Assembly: GCA_026129905.1 (NCBI GenBank)
Contig: JAHCHE010000001.1
Span: 434,001 to 498,000, forward strand
DNA: 64,000 nucleotides
Direction of reading: 5' to 3'
DNA from: Bryobacteraceae bacterium
GTDB lineage: Bacteria; Acidobacteriota; Terriglobia; Bryobacterales; Bryobacteraceae
Shown here piece by piece: positions 8,475 to 18,800 of this stretch; position 1 is the first letter of the stretch, and every line of letters starts with the position of its first letter. Made by a program: the position numbers and the translations under genes. The notes under the pieces were generated by a model. That model was not told where the DNA came from. It worked only from the letters and a program-made list of their open reading frames with translations, and did no database searches.

Positions 8475-9893
8475 ATGGTTATGACAAGGAGAGTAGCCAT
8501 CGGCTTGCCGGTCCTGCTGCTCGCCGACAGTTTGGGCGGCGCGGAGACGGCGGACCAGCGGAATGCGCGCATGCGATGGTGGCGCGAGGCGCGCTTCGGA
8601 ATGTTCGTGCATTGGGGCCTGTACTCGGGGCTCGCCGGGACGTGGGAAGGCAAGCCCGTGGGCGACCGGGGCGGAATGGAATGGATCCAGGATCGCGTCA
8701 AAGCCGACACGGAGACGTACGCGAAGCGCGCCATCCCGTTGTTTCAGCCCAAACCGGGGTTCGCGCGCGAGTGGGCCAGGCTGGCAAAGGAAGCCGGCTG
8801 CCGGTACGTGGTCGTTACGTCAAAGCACCACGACGGGTTTGCCCTGCACGACTCCAAGGTCAGCGATTTTGACGCAGGGTCCGTTCTAGGCCGCGATCTC
8901 ATCAGGGAAATTGTGGACGCGGTGCGGGCCGAAGGTTTGCGGATCGGCTTCTATCACTCCGTCATCGACTGGCATCACGACCAGTACGAATATGCGCGGT
9001 CCAAACAGCTTCCGCATCCGCTGAAGGGCCGGCCGTACCCAAACGGCGCGCGGGACCACGCGAAGTACGTCGAGTACCTGCACGCCCAAGTGAACGAGCT
9101 CGTGTCCGGCTATGGTCCGGTGGACATCCTCTGGTGGGACTACAGCGCTCAGGATTTCCAGGGCCAGGAAGCGTGGAGGGCCTTCGATCTGATGGATCGC
9201 GTTCGGGCGAAGCATCCGGCCATCGTGATGAACAACCGCCTGTTTCGAATCCCCGAGGCGGGCTTCACCGGGATGGGTACGGACGCCGTCTCGGCCCGGC
9301 TGGATCCGAAATACGGCGATTTCATCACGCCGGAGCAGCACATTCCAGCGACCGGCATGCCCGGCGTCGATTGGGAAACGTGCATGACGATGAACACGAC
9401 GTGGGGCTACAGCGAGCACGACCACGCCTGGAAATCCGACGAAACGCTGATCCGCAATCTGATCGACATCGCGAGCAAGGGCGGCAACTACCTGCTGAAT
9501 ATCGGACCCAAGAGCGACGGCAGCGCGCCGGCGGAAAGCGTCAAGGCGATGCAGGCGATCGGCGCCTGGATGAAGGTGAACGGGGAGGCCGTTTACGCGA
9601 CGGCGGCCGGTCCGTTCGAGAAGCTCGACTGGGGCCGGTGCACGCAAAAGCAATTGAGAAACGGCAAGAGCCGGCTGTATCTGCACGTTTTCGACTGGCC
9701 CAAGGATGGAAGGCTCGTGGTCCCGTTGGCGAATGGCGCGGGAGTCCGAGCGCGGCTCATGGCAAGCGGTAAGTCCCTGCCGGTTCAGGCCACCGCCGGC
9801 CAGATCTCGATTGCGGTAGGGGTCCAGGCGCCGGACAGGATCGCGAGTGTGATCGCGTTGGACCTTGACGGTCCGCCCAGCGTCGCGCGATGA
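8475..9893 (+). CDS. alpha-L-fucosidase, glycoside hydrolase family 29
   Basis: 472 residues with a hydrophobic leader starting TRRVAIGLPVLLLAD, so probably exported. The N-terminal TIM barrel shows WWREARFGMFVHWGLYS (residues about 35-51), VVVTSKHHDGFALHDS (substrate-binding His pair, about 115-130) and VDILWWDY near 217, whose Asp is the GH29 nucleophile position. A C-terminal beta domain from about 370 (LLNIGPKSDGS marks the boundary) completes the family architecture. It releases terminal alpha-L-fucose from glycans. It is one base from the upstream enolase-superfamily gene and its stop overlaps the start of the NRPS gene by four bases, an odd operon partner. Confidence 0.92.
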   Translation: MVMTRRVAIGLPVLLLADSLGGAETADQRNARMRWWREARFGMFVHWGLYSGLAGTWEGKPVGDRGGMEWIQDRVKADTETYAKRAIPLFQPKPGFAREWARLAKEAGCRYVVVTSKHHDGFALHDSKVSDFDAGSVLGRDLIREIVDAVRAEGLRIGFYHSVIDWHHDQYEYARSKQLPHPLKGRPYPNGARDHAKYVEYLHAQVNELVSGYGPVDILWWDYSAQDFQGQEAWRAFDLMDRVRAKHPAIVMNNRLFRIPEAGFTGMGTDAVSARLDPKYGDFITPEQHIPATGMPGVDWETCMTMNTTWGYSEHDHAWKSDETLIRNLIDIASKGGNYLLNIGPKSDGSAPAESVKAMQAIGAWMKVNGEAVYATAAGPFEKLDWGRCTQKQLRNGKSRLYLHVFDWPKDGRLVVPLANGAGVRARLMASGKSLPVQATAGQISIAVGVQAPDRIASVIALDLDGPPSVAR

Positions 9894-12800
9894 TCGCAAC
9901 GCAAACGGATAATGCTCGGTCAGTTCCGGAGGCGTTCAAAAGGCATGCTGAAGGTACGCCCGATCGGGTAGCCGTGGCGTTCCGCGAGCGGCGGTGGACG
10001 TACCGCGAGCTCGATCAGGCGGCGGTGCTGGTGGCGGGAGGCCTGCGCGCTGCCGGGGTGGGCCCCGACGTTCCGGTTGGCATCTGCGTGCCCCGGTCCC
10101 TGGAATTGATGGCCGGGATCTTCGGCATCTGGAAAGCCGGCGGGGCGTATGTCCCGCTGGATACGGCATATCCTCCCGCCCGCCTCAGTTTGATGTTGGA
10201 GGACTGCGCCGCCCCCGTTCTGCTTGTTTCCTCCTCGACAGCCGGGCTGTTCCGCCCGGCGACGGCGAAGCTCCTGCGCATCGAAGAACTTATCGCGGGT
10301 GATAGGGCGAGTCTCGGAAGCGATTCGGAGGCGCCGGCGGAGCCTGACGATCTCGCGTATGTCATTTACACCTCCGGATCCACAGGGCGGCCGAAAGGGG
10401 TCGAGATTCCACACCGGGCGCTTTCGAACCTGGTGCGCTCGATGGCCCGCTGTCCCGGGTTCTCCGAAAACGAGATGTCGGCGGCGATTTCGAACGTCTC
10501 GTTCGACCTGTCGGTAGCCCAGCTATTTCCTCCGCTCTCGATGGGCGGATGTATCTTGATCGTTCCCGAAGAGGTCACGGCGGACGGCGAGCGCCTGGGC
10601 CGGCTCATCGCCGGAGAGGGCGTGACGACGCTGTTCGCCACGCCGGCGTCCTGGCAGCTCCTTGTGGATGCCGGCTGGAAAGGGCATGGGCAACTCACGG
10701 CGGTCAGTTGCGGAGAAGCGTTGCCGCGCCGGCTCGCCGAGGAGCTGCTCGTCCGCGTCGGGTCCTTATGGAACGCATACGGGCCAACGGAGACCACGGT
10801 TTTCGCGGCTATTCTGAGGGTCACTTCGGGCACCGGCCCGGTCCCGATCGGCGGTCCGATCGACAACACAGTCCTGGTGGCGCTTTCGCCTGACGGAACT
10901 GCGGTCGCGGACGGCAGCGCCGGCGAACTCTGTATTGGAGGCGACGGCCTGGCGAGAGGGTACCGCTCGAATCCCGAGCTTACGGAAGCTCGTTTCATCC
11001 CTGCGCCTTGTCAGCCATCCACCCGCCTCTACCGAACCGGGGACCTCGTCCGCCGTCGGCCAGACGGCAATTTCGAGTTCCTTGGACGCATTGACCATCA
11101 GCTCAAGATCCGCGGCTTTCGGGTGGAGCCCGGCGAGATCGAAGCGGCGCTGTGCGCTGCCCCCTCGGTAACGGCCGCCGCCGTCGTTGCCCGCGACACG
11201 CCATCGGGGGAGCGCCAGCTCGCCGCCTTTGTGGCGGCCTCCGCGATGGGTTTGTCCGAGCGCGAGCTTCGCGCCCACCTCGCTCGAACACTGCCGGACT
11301 ACATGGTCCCTGTTCGATATACATTCCTGGACCGGCTCCCGCTCACGCCGAACGGGAAGGCGGATCGGGACGCGCTGCGCGGGATGCCTCTGGAGCCGCC
11401 CGCTTTCGCTCACGAGAGCCCGCCTGTGGACTCAGTGGAGGAAACGATCGCCCAGATCTGGTCCGATGTTTTCGGCATCGGTCAGATTGGGGCGCAGCAG
11501 GATTTCTTCGGCCTTGGCGGCAGCTCTCTGGCCGCGGGCCAAGTAATCGCCCGCATTCGGGAACGTCTGGGCGTCTCTGTTTCCCTAGGCCGTTTCCATG
11601 AGACGCCTACCATCGCCGGGCTTGCCGCGTCGGTGCGCTCCGGAGACGGAGATTCCTCTCCCGCGCCGCGGCCGTCGCCGTCGAATGGCAAGGCGTTTCC
11701 CCTCTCGTCCGCGCAGGAACGGGTGTGGTTCATCGAGCAGCTCGCGCCCGGCAATCGCGCCTACGCCTTTCAATGCGCGCTGCATTTCGACGGACCGCTG
11801 GACATCCCGGTACTTCAAACCTGCCTGACGGAGATCGTGCGCCGCCACCAGGTTTTCCGGAGCACCTTCGGCGTGCTCGACAGCCAACTCCGCCAGATTG
11901 CCGGCGAGGCGCAGCGGGTGCATCTGGCCGTCACGGATCTCCGCTCGGTCCCGGAGGGAGAGCGCGAAGCGGAGAGCCGCCGTCTCCGAGACCACGAGTT
12001 CCAGCGCCCCTTCGATCTCGGTTTAGGGCCGCCCATTCGCTGGAGCGTCCACCGGCTCGGAGACCGCTCACACGTCCTGCTTCATCATGAGCATCACCTC
12101 GTGCACGACGGCTGGTCGTTCCGGCTCTTCGCCGGTGAGTTGCTGCGGCTCTACAGCGCTTTTTCCCAAGGGCAGCCCACTCCCTTGCCCGAGCCGCCGC
12201 AGTTTGGCGAATTCGCCCTGACCGAGCGCGCCTGGCTCGAGGGCCCGGCCGCCGCTCAACAGCTCAGCTACTGGAAATCCTACCTTCGGAGCGGCCTGCC
12301 GCCGCTCGCGCTTCCCCATGACCGTCCGCGGCCGGCGCGCCAAAGCTTTGCTGGGGAGACGCTCGTCATGGAGTTGCCGCTGCCGCTGTGCCGCGCGGTC
12401 CGCGAGTTCTGCCGCCGGGAGGGCATGTCTCTTTACACGTTCCTGCTCGCGGCGTTTCAGGCGTTCACCCATCGGTATACCGGGCAACCGGTAGTCTCCG
12501 CCGGCTGCTCCGTGGCCAACCGGAAGAACATGGCCGCCGAGCGGGTTATCGGGATGTTCGTCAACAACGTGGTCGTTCAATCCGAGCTGTCGGGCGACCC
12601 GTCGTTCCTGGAGTTTCTGCGTGAGGTCCGCGCCTGGACTGTGAGCGCTCAGGAGAACTCGGATATCCCGTTTGACCGCGTAGTGGCCGCTCTCGGCGCC
12701 GACCGCGATCTCAGCTACAACCCCTTGTTCCAGGTGATGTTCAATCTCCATGACGCGCCGCTGCCCGACATCCGGCTGCCGGAGCTTTGCGTTCGTTTCG

Positions 12801-14827
12801 AGGAGATCATCAGCAATCACACCGCGAAGTTCGATCTGAGCGTGATTGCGATTCCCCATTCCTCGCAGCTCACCGCGCTAGGATCCGGCCAAGATCCCGA
12901 GAGCATCCGTTTCATCTGGGAATACGCTACGGACCTTTTCGACGAATCCACGATCCGGCGGATGGCCTGCCACTACAGCAACCTGATGGAGGCCGCCATC
13001 GTGGCGCCCTCCCGCCGCATCAGCGAATTGGCGTTGCTCGGCCCGGAGGAGGAGCAGCGGCAACTTGTCGCCTGGAATCAAACCCGTCGCGAATACCCGC
13101 CGGTTTGCATTCATGAGCTTTTTGAGGCGCAGGCCGCCCGGACGCCAGACGCGGAAGCCCTGTGGTACGGAGGAGAGCGGGTCAGCTATGCGGAGTTGAA
13201 CACCGCCGCCAACCGTCTTGCGCGCTACCTGCTTCGCCTGGGAGCGGCCCCGGAATCTCCGATCGGCGTGTGTCTGCGCAGGCGGCCGGATCTCATCGCA
13301 ACCATACTTGCCGTTCTGAAAACCGGCGCCCCCTACGTGCCCATCGATCCGGCCTATCCCGCCGCGCGCCGCGAGCTTCTGCTCGAAGATTCTGGCGCAA
13401 GGTTGGTGGTTACCGACAGCCAGGCGGCCACGGACATGCGTGCGGGCGCGGCGCACATGGTATTCATCGATTCGGAGCGCGAGAGGATCGCCCTCGAATC
13501 GGCGAGTGATCCGGGAATTCCCGTCGGGCCCGACAGTCTCGCCTACATCATCTACACGTCGGGGTCGACGGGCCGGCCCAGCGGCGTGGCCATCGAGCAC
13601 CGTTCCGCCGGCAATCTGCTGCATTGGGCCCGCGACTTCTACAGCGCCGGATCGCGGTCGCGGGCGCTGGCGACAAGCTCCGTCTGCTTCGACCTTTCCG
13701 TATTCGAGATCTTCGTCCCACTGGCGTGGGGCGGCGCGGTGATCCTCATCGAGGACCTGCTCGCGCTCCCGGATCTGCCCGCCTCCGCCGCGCCGACGCT
13801 CATCAACACCGTTCCCTCGGCGATGGGCGAGCTGCTGCGTCACTACCGGCTGCCGCCCAGCGTCCAGGTGGTCAATCTCGCCGGCGAACCCCTTGGGGAG
13901 CCGCTGGTACGCCGGATTTACGAGCAAGGCTCCGGCTGCGAGGTCTTCGATCTCTACGGGCCGACGGAATGCACCACCTACTCGACGGCCGCCCGGCGCG
14001 AACCCGGCCAGCGCCCCACCATCGGCCGCCCGATTGCGAACACGACGGCCTTCGTTCTGGACGGCAACCGCCGGCCGGTTCCCCTCGGGGTGAGAGGGGA
14101 GCTGTACCTGGGGGGCGCGGGACTGGCGCGGGGCTATTGGCGCCGCGAGGAACTCACGCGCGACCGGTTCGCCGAACATCGCTTTGGCGCGGACTCCGCC
14201 GGCCGTCTGTACCGCACCGGCGATCTGGTCCGCTATCTTCCCGGCGGCGACATCGAATTTCTCGGACGCCTCGACGAGCAGGTCAAAGTCCGCGGCTTCC
14301 GCATCGAACCCGGTGAGATTGAGGCCGCGCTCGAGCGCCGGGCCGGGATACGGGCTGCCGCCGTTGTCAGCCGTGAGGATACGCCAGGCCAGCGGCGCAT
14401 TGTCGCCTACGTCGAGTCGAAGGAGGCCGGCGTCGATGAGCGGGAACTGGGCGAGTTTCTCGAATCGGTCCTTCCCCGGTACATGGTTCCGGCGCGGATC
14501 TTCGTGCTCGAGGCGCTGCCCCGCACGCCGAATGGCAAAACGGATCGCCGCCTCCTTCCCGCGCCGGACAGCCTACCGGCCGTGTCCATTGTCTCGACGC
14601 GGGCTCCGGAGCACGATAGCGAACACAGGCTGGCGGATATATGGCGTAAGGCGCTAGGCGTCGAGTCTGTCGGCACGGATGACAATTTCTTCCGTTTAGG
14701 CGGCGATTCGCTGATGGCGATGCAAGTGGTGCGGAGCATCGAAGCCGAGTTCGAGCGGCGACTCGATCTCCGAACGTTGTTCGACGGCCCGACGATTCGG
14801 CAGGTGTCGCGATGGCTGAAGCCGTAG
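9890..14827 (+). CDS. two-module nonribosomal peptide synthetase, A-T-C-A-T, no release domain
   Basis: 1645 residues. Adenylation domain 1 occupies about 15-500 (YVIYTSGSTGRPKG at about 155, NAYGPTETT at about 300, YRTGDLVR, and NGKADRD near 485). Carrier domain 1 is at about 520-590 (FFGLGGSSLA, phosphopantetheine Ser near 545). A condensation domain follows at about 605-1040 with an intact HHLVHDGW (HHxxxDG) near 735. Adenylation domain 2 spans about 1075-1560 (YIIYTSGSTGRPSG, DLYGPTECTT) and carrier 2 about 1575-1645 (FFRLGGDSLM). By eye the specificity positions read roughly DLAAVCAVFK for A1 and DLFTNALYSK for A2; the second resembles small-residue (Ala-like) codes, but this is tentative. 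There is no thioesterase, reductase or terminal C domain, so release must be in trans. It starts inside the fucosidase stop (ATGA), implying translational coupling. ABC transporter genes follow 280 bases later. Confidence 0.95.
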   Translation: MIATQTDNARSVPEAFKRHAEGTPDRVAVAFRERRWTYRELDQAAVLVAGGLRAAGVGPDVPVGICVPRSLELMAGIFGIWKAGGAYVPLDTAYPPARLSLMLEDCAAPVLLVSSSTAGLFRPATAKLLRIEELIAGDRASLGSDSEAPAEPDDLAYVIYTSGSTGRPKGVEIPHRALSNLVRSMARCPGFSENEMSAAISNVSFDLSVAQLFPPLSMGGCILIVPEEVTADGERLGRLIAGEGVTTLFATPASWQLLVDAGWKGHGQLTAVSCGEALPRRLAEELLVRVGSLWNAYGPTETTVFAAILRVTSGTGPVPIGGPIDNTVLVALSPDGTAVADGSAGELCIGGDGLARGYRSNPELTEARFIPAPCQPSTRLYRTGDLVRRRPDGNFEFLGRIDHQLKIRGFRVEPGEIEAALCAAPSVTAAAVVARDTPSGERQLAAFVAASAMGLSERELRAHLARTLPDYMVPVRYTFLDRLPLTPNGKADRDALRGMPLEPPAFAHESPPVDSVEETIAQIWSDVFGIGQIGAQQDFFGLGGSSLAAGQVIARIRERLGVSVSLGRFHETPTIAGLAASVRSGDGDSSPAPRPSPSNGKAFPLSSAQERVWFIEQLAPGNRAYAFQCALHFDGPLDIPVLQTCLTEIVRRHQVFRSTFGVLDSQLRQIAGEAQRVHLAVTDLRSVPEGEREAESRRLRDHEFQRPFDLGLGPPIRWSVHRLGDRSHVLLHHEHHLVHDGWSFRLFAGELLRLYSAFSQGQPTPLPEPPQFGEFALTERAWLEGPAAAQQLSYWKSYLRSGLPPLALPHDRPRPARQSFAGETLVMELPLPLCRAVREFCRREGMSLYTFLLAAFQAFTHRYTGQPVVSAGCSVANRKNMAAERVIGMFVNNVVVQSELSGDPSFLEFLREVRAWTVSAQENSDIPFDRVVAALGADRDLSYNPLFQVMFNLHDAPLPDIRLPELCVRFEEIISNHTAKFDLSVIAIPHSSQLTALGSGQDPESIRFIWEYATDLFDESTIRRMACHYSNLMEAAIVAPSRRISELALLGPEEEQRQLVAWNQTRREYPPVCIHELFEAQAARTPDAEALWYGGERVSYAELNTAANRLARYLLRLGAAPESPIGVCLRRRPDLIATILAVLKTGAPYVPIDPAYPAARRELLLEDSGARLVVTDSQAATDMRAGAAHMVFIDSERERIALESASDPGIPVGPDSLAYIIYTSGSTGRPSGVAIEHRSAGNLLHWARDFYSAGSRSRALATSSVCFDLSVFEIFVPLAWGGAVILIEDLLALPDLPASAAPTLINTVPSAMGELLRHYRLPPSVQVVNLAGEPLGEPLVRRIYEQGSGCEVFDLYGPTECTTYSTAARREPGQRPTIGRPIANTTAFVLDGNRRPVPLGVRGELYLGGAGLARGYWRREELTRDRFAEHRFGADSAGRLYRTGDLVRYLPGGDIEFLGRLDEQVKVRGFRIEPGEIEAALERRAGIRAAAVVSREDTPGQRRIVAYVESKEAGVDERELGEFLESVLPRYMVPARIFVLEALPRTPNGKTDRRLLPAPDSLPAVSIVSTRAPEHDSEHRLADIWRKALGVESVGTDDNFFRLGGDSLMAMQVVRSIEAEFERRLDLRTLFDGPTIRQVSRWLKP

Positions 14828-14894
14828 CCTGACCTGAGGTCCGAGATAGCAACGGAGATGTGTTTGCCGCCAGTTGCCTGGCCCCGGAGCGTCT

Positions 14895-15054
14895 GCGTAC
14901 GCCGCCAGCAGTATCGACACGGCGGCGGTTTCGACGCTGCGGAGGTTTTCGGGAGCGGCGGTCCGCGCGGCCCAGCCCATCGCCTCCAGGGTCAATCCCC
15001 AGAGTAGCACGAAATGGCCGGCGAGATACGCGGCAAGACCCGGCCATTTCGCGC
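14895..15054 (-). pseudogene. truncated duplicate of the DUF2339 gene
   Basis: These 160 bases match 20201-20360, inside the intact DUF2339 gene, without gaps and with about 8 mismatches by hand count (about 95% identity), in the same orientation. The encoded peptide includes [20 protein letters not shown] and [19 protein letters not shown]. It has no start or stop of its own and sits in the gap between the NRPS and the ABC ATPase genes. The two copies are direct repeats 5306 bases apart, enclosing the ABC ATPase and fused permease genes. Confidence 0.9.
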
Positions 15055-15110
15055 GCTGGCGCACTGCCGGCAGAGGGAACAAGAGCGGACGCTGGGGTGT
15101 CTAACAGCCG

Positions 15111-15875
15111 ATGCTCAGTGTGGAAAATCTCAGCAAGCGGTACCGGGGCATTACCGTCGTCGATCAAGTCAGCTTCTCCATCGCTCGCGGCGAGATCCTC
15201 GGCTACCTCGGGCCGAACGGCGCCGGCAAAACCACCACGATGAAGATGATCGTCGGTCTGATCGACCCCTCGGACGGACACATCTTCTTCGATGGGCAAA
15301 ACGTCTTCACAGACATGAAGGGCTTTCAGCGCAGGCTGGGCTATGTGTCCGAGGAAGCCCATCTCTACGGCCACCTAACAGGTTGTGAATACCTGCTGAT
15401 GGCGGGGCGCCTTCGCGGAATGGCGCGAAAGCCCCTGATCGAGAAATCGGATGAGTTTCTCAAGCTCCTTGGAATCTGGGAGGACCGTCATTCGCTGGTT
15501 GCGTCGTACTCGAAGGGCATGCGGCAGAAGATCCTGCTCTCGTCGGCCCTTATGCACAACCCGGAATTTCTTGTTCTGGACGAGCCGTTCTCCGGTCTCG
15601 ACGTGAATGCGGCGATCGTTCTCCGGTCACTGCTGCGGGCGCTGGCGGAGCGGGGCAAGGCGATCCTTTACAGTTCGCACGCCCTGGAAGTGGTCGAGAA
15701 GGTCGCCCATCGTGTACTGATCCTCCACCGCGGAGAGGTGGTGGCTCACGATTCTGTATCAGCGCTGCGGGACATGGCCTCTCAGGCTTCACTTGAAGGC
15801 GTCTTCGCGCAGCTTACCGCCGCGCAGAACGCCGATGTCATCGCCGGCCGGATCCTGGAGGTGGCTTCGTCGTGA
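15111..15875 (+). CDS. ABC transporter ATP-binding protein
   Basis: 254 residues with all nucleotide-binding motifs: Walker A GPNGAGKTT (about residue 36), Q-loop region near LGYVSEEAHLYG, signature YSKGMRQK (about 133), Walker B FLVLDEPFSGLD (about 157) and H-loop LYSSHALEVVEK. It resembles ATPases of ABC-2 type exporters. The next gene starts at GTG 15872 and overlaps its stop by four bases, so ATPase and permease are translationally coupled and almost certainly form one transporter. Its position just after the NRPS suggests export of the peptide product or self-protection, but that is inference; the remnant duplicated DNA between them argues the pair may have arrived separately. Confidence 0.93.
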   Translation: MLSVENLSKRYRGITVVDQVSFSIARGEILGYLGPNGAGKTTTMKMIVGLIDPSDGHIFFDGQNVFTDMKGFQRRLGYVSEEAHLYGHLTGCEYLLMAGRLRGMARKPLIEKSDEFLKLLGIWEDRHSLVASYSKGMRQKILLSSALMHNPEFLVLDEPFSGLDVNAAIVLRSLLRALAERGKAILYSSHALEVVEKVAHRVLILHRGEVVAHDSVSALRDMASQASLEGVFAQLTAAQNADVIAGRILEVASS

Positions 15876-18800
15876 TCCGGCGGCTCCGCGACTGGCTCGA
15901 CGAAACCCATGGCTCGCGGTTTGAGCTGGCGCGTCTGTTTTGGGGAGCCTTCTTCTCCGGAGGCTCCGAAATCTGGATCCGGACAGCGGGAGGCGTACTT
16001 GCCATCGTCGGGTCGCTTTGGATCCTGCTGGCCCCCGCGCTGATTCGAAAGTACGCCGAACTGCAACGCCTTGGGGCCGGCGGACTCCTGGCTAGCGAGT
16101 TTGCTGCCGACCAGAATACGCTCACGATCGCGTGCATGTTGGCGACCGCGATGGTCACTGGCGTTTTGTGGCGCTTCGTGTATCCTCAGCGACTTGACTA
16201 TTACGCACTTGCGGGGTTTCCGGTGCGGCCGGCCGAGATTTTCGCGGCAAAGTTCGCCGCGCTGGCGCTTGTTTTTTGCTGCTTCATCGGCGTCCTGACC
16301 GGTCAGGCCGCCGCCGTCCTCTCCGCGATTGCATCGGGTCCCTCCGAGCCGCCGAGCTTTCTGACCGTGTTCGCTGCAATGGCCGCATGCTGCGCCCTGG
16401 TGTTCTTCGCGCTGATTTCCTTGCAAGGGCTGATGCTGCTCGCGCTGCCTGTACGGATGTTTGAGTCGGCCTCCGCGATCGTTCAGGCGGTGGTCATTGG
16501 CGTCTCCGTTGCCGCGCTTCCGTTTTCAGCGAGTCTGTCGAAAAGCACGTTGCCATATGCGGCCTCGAACCCTTTCTGGCTCGGAGCGCCGCTGCTGGCG
16601 CTGCTCGTGTATGGCTTGAGCTATCGACGCTACGGTAGACAGTTGCTTGAAAGCCCACGCGCAAGGTCTAAGGATCGGGACATTTCCGGCTGGCTGATCG
16701 AGAAGTGGATTCCGTGTCCGCGGGAGCAGGCGATGCTTCTTTTCATTGTCAGGACCCTGCTCCGAAGCCGTGCGCACAGGCATGGCGTGTTGGTCTGCGC
16801 GGCCCTTGCGCTTGCCTGGGTTGGGAAGTCGGCCGGCGACGTTTTCACAGTTCGGACGGTCGCCGAACGCGCGGCGCTGAGCTCCGTTCCGTTAACCCTG
16901 ATCGTATTCGCCATGCTGGGCGTACGTCACTTGTTTTCGCGGCCCGTGGACCTGGAAGCCAACTGGCTCCTCCAACTGACGGAGCGGGAAGGCCGGCGGG
17001 CCTGGATGCAGGCGGTGGAGCGCTTTTGCCTTTGGTTGGTAGCGGCGCCCCTCACGGTGTTCGGCGCACTCGCCGTTGCGAGCAGTCAGGGTTTGGCCGC
17101 TGGCGCCGCGTGGGGTGCGCTGGGAGCCTTTGCATCACTCATAGCCTTTGAGTGGATCTTCCGCGAATGGCGGAAGGCGCCGTTTGCCTGCTCTCGCTTG
17201 GCGTCTGGGAGACCTCTTCTGATCACGTTCACCATGGCAGTCGGGTTGGCTTCGGCGCTCACCCCTTGTGGGTACCTGCTCTTAGGCGCCGCGCGGAACC
17301 CGATTCCATTTTGCATTGCGCTGGGGAGCGAGGCCTTCCTGTGGCGCGCTCTTCGCAGACACCGCGTGCGTCAGCGGGGCGTGGCGCCGCTCCAGTTCCA
17401 GGACGATCCCGACGCCGCCGTCGACATGTTCCACCTCAGCGGAGAGCCTTCCAGAGCGGCTCACGAGGAATATCAGCGCGCAATGCGGTCCATTGTCAAC
17501 CAGCCGCCTGAAGCCCCATTGATCCGTCCTCTGGACAGCGGTGAAAGTCTGCGGACACGGCTCTTGGAATGGTGCGCCGCGCTGCCCGGGGACCTGCGAT
17601 ACGCGGCGCGCGCGCTGCTGCGAAGTCCTGGATTCCTGCTGGGAGCATCGGGAACGCTCGCCCTGGGCCTGGCGCTGAACGCGGCGTTTTTCACGGTGTT
17701 CAGCGCGGTCGCGCTGAAGCCAACGGGGATTCGGGACCCGGCCCGGGTTGTTTCGGTCGAGTTCCAGACGAGCGGGGGGCGCTCTGTTTCGCTGTCGGCC
17801 GGGCAATTCACGGAGTTGCAGCCGCGGATGGAGAGCCTCAGCGAAATCGCGTCATACACGCTGGTCGCTCTGGATGTCGAGCGCGTCACCGCCAAAGTGG
17901 AAGTGGTCTCGGCGAACTACTTCTCGATGTTGGGCGTCGCCGCGTCCGCCGGTCGCCTGTTTAAGCCGGGCGAGTCGGCCGCGGTCGCCGTACTCAGCCA
18001 TCGTTCTTGGACCCGAAGGTTCGGCCGCGCGTCTTCCGTGATTGGAAGAGAGATCTCAATAGGCGGCAATGCTTACTCGGTGATCGGCGTGGCATCCGAG
18101 GAGTTTGCGGGCCTGGACAAGTTCAGTGGCGATGTCTGGGTTCCACTCGAGGCCTACGCCAGGCTGCCGGGTTCGGCCAAACAGATCACGGCGCACATCG
18201 TCGGACGGCTGCGGCCGGGCACAACGTTGAGCGCTGCGAGTCAGTTCTTTGCGGCCCGTGCTCGAGCCGTTACGGACGACCGATCCCCAAACCGCATCGC
18301 ACGGGCGATCCTGGAGACGACCGCCGTCCCGCTGGCGAACGCCGCGTTCCGATTTGTCGTGCCGGTACTGATCGCATTTGCCCTGACGATGGCGATCCCT
18401 TGCGCCAATGCCGCGAACATGATGTTAGCCCGGGCACTGCTTCGCAGAAGGGAAATCGGCATTCGGCTCTCGCTGGGGGCCAGCCGCGGACGCGTGGTTC
18501 GGCAGTTGCTTGCTGAGGGGCTCGTGGTCGCATTCGTTTCGGCCATCGGCGGTCTGGCGCTCGCCCGCCTCCTGCTCGAGCTCACGTTGCGCTTCGTCAC
18601 TTCCACGGCCCCGCCGACAGCGCTGCTCCTGTTTACCCTGCCTGATCTGTCGCTGAACGCCCACGTCTATCTGGCGATGACATTCTGCGCCTGTCTGACT
18701 GCGCTGCTGTTCGCCCTCGCCCCAGCCGCGCAGGTCAGCCGGCAGGCCGCCCAAGCGGCGCTTCGAGGCGAGTTCGGCGGTTGGAGATCATCCAACTTCC

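Noticed and set aside
15375-16426. Minus-strand frames over the ABC ATPase and permease start
   Set aside because: No motif and no ribosome site; plus-strand genes overlap by four bases and are well supported.
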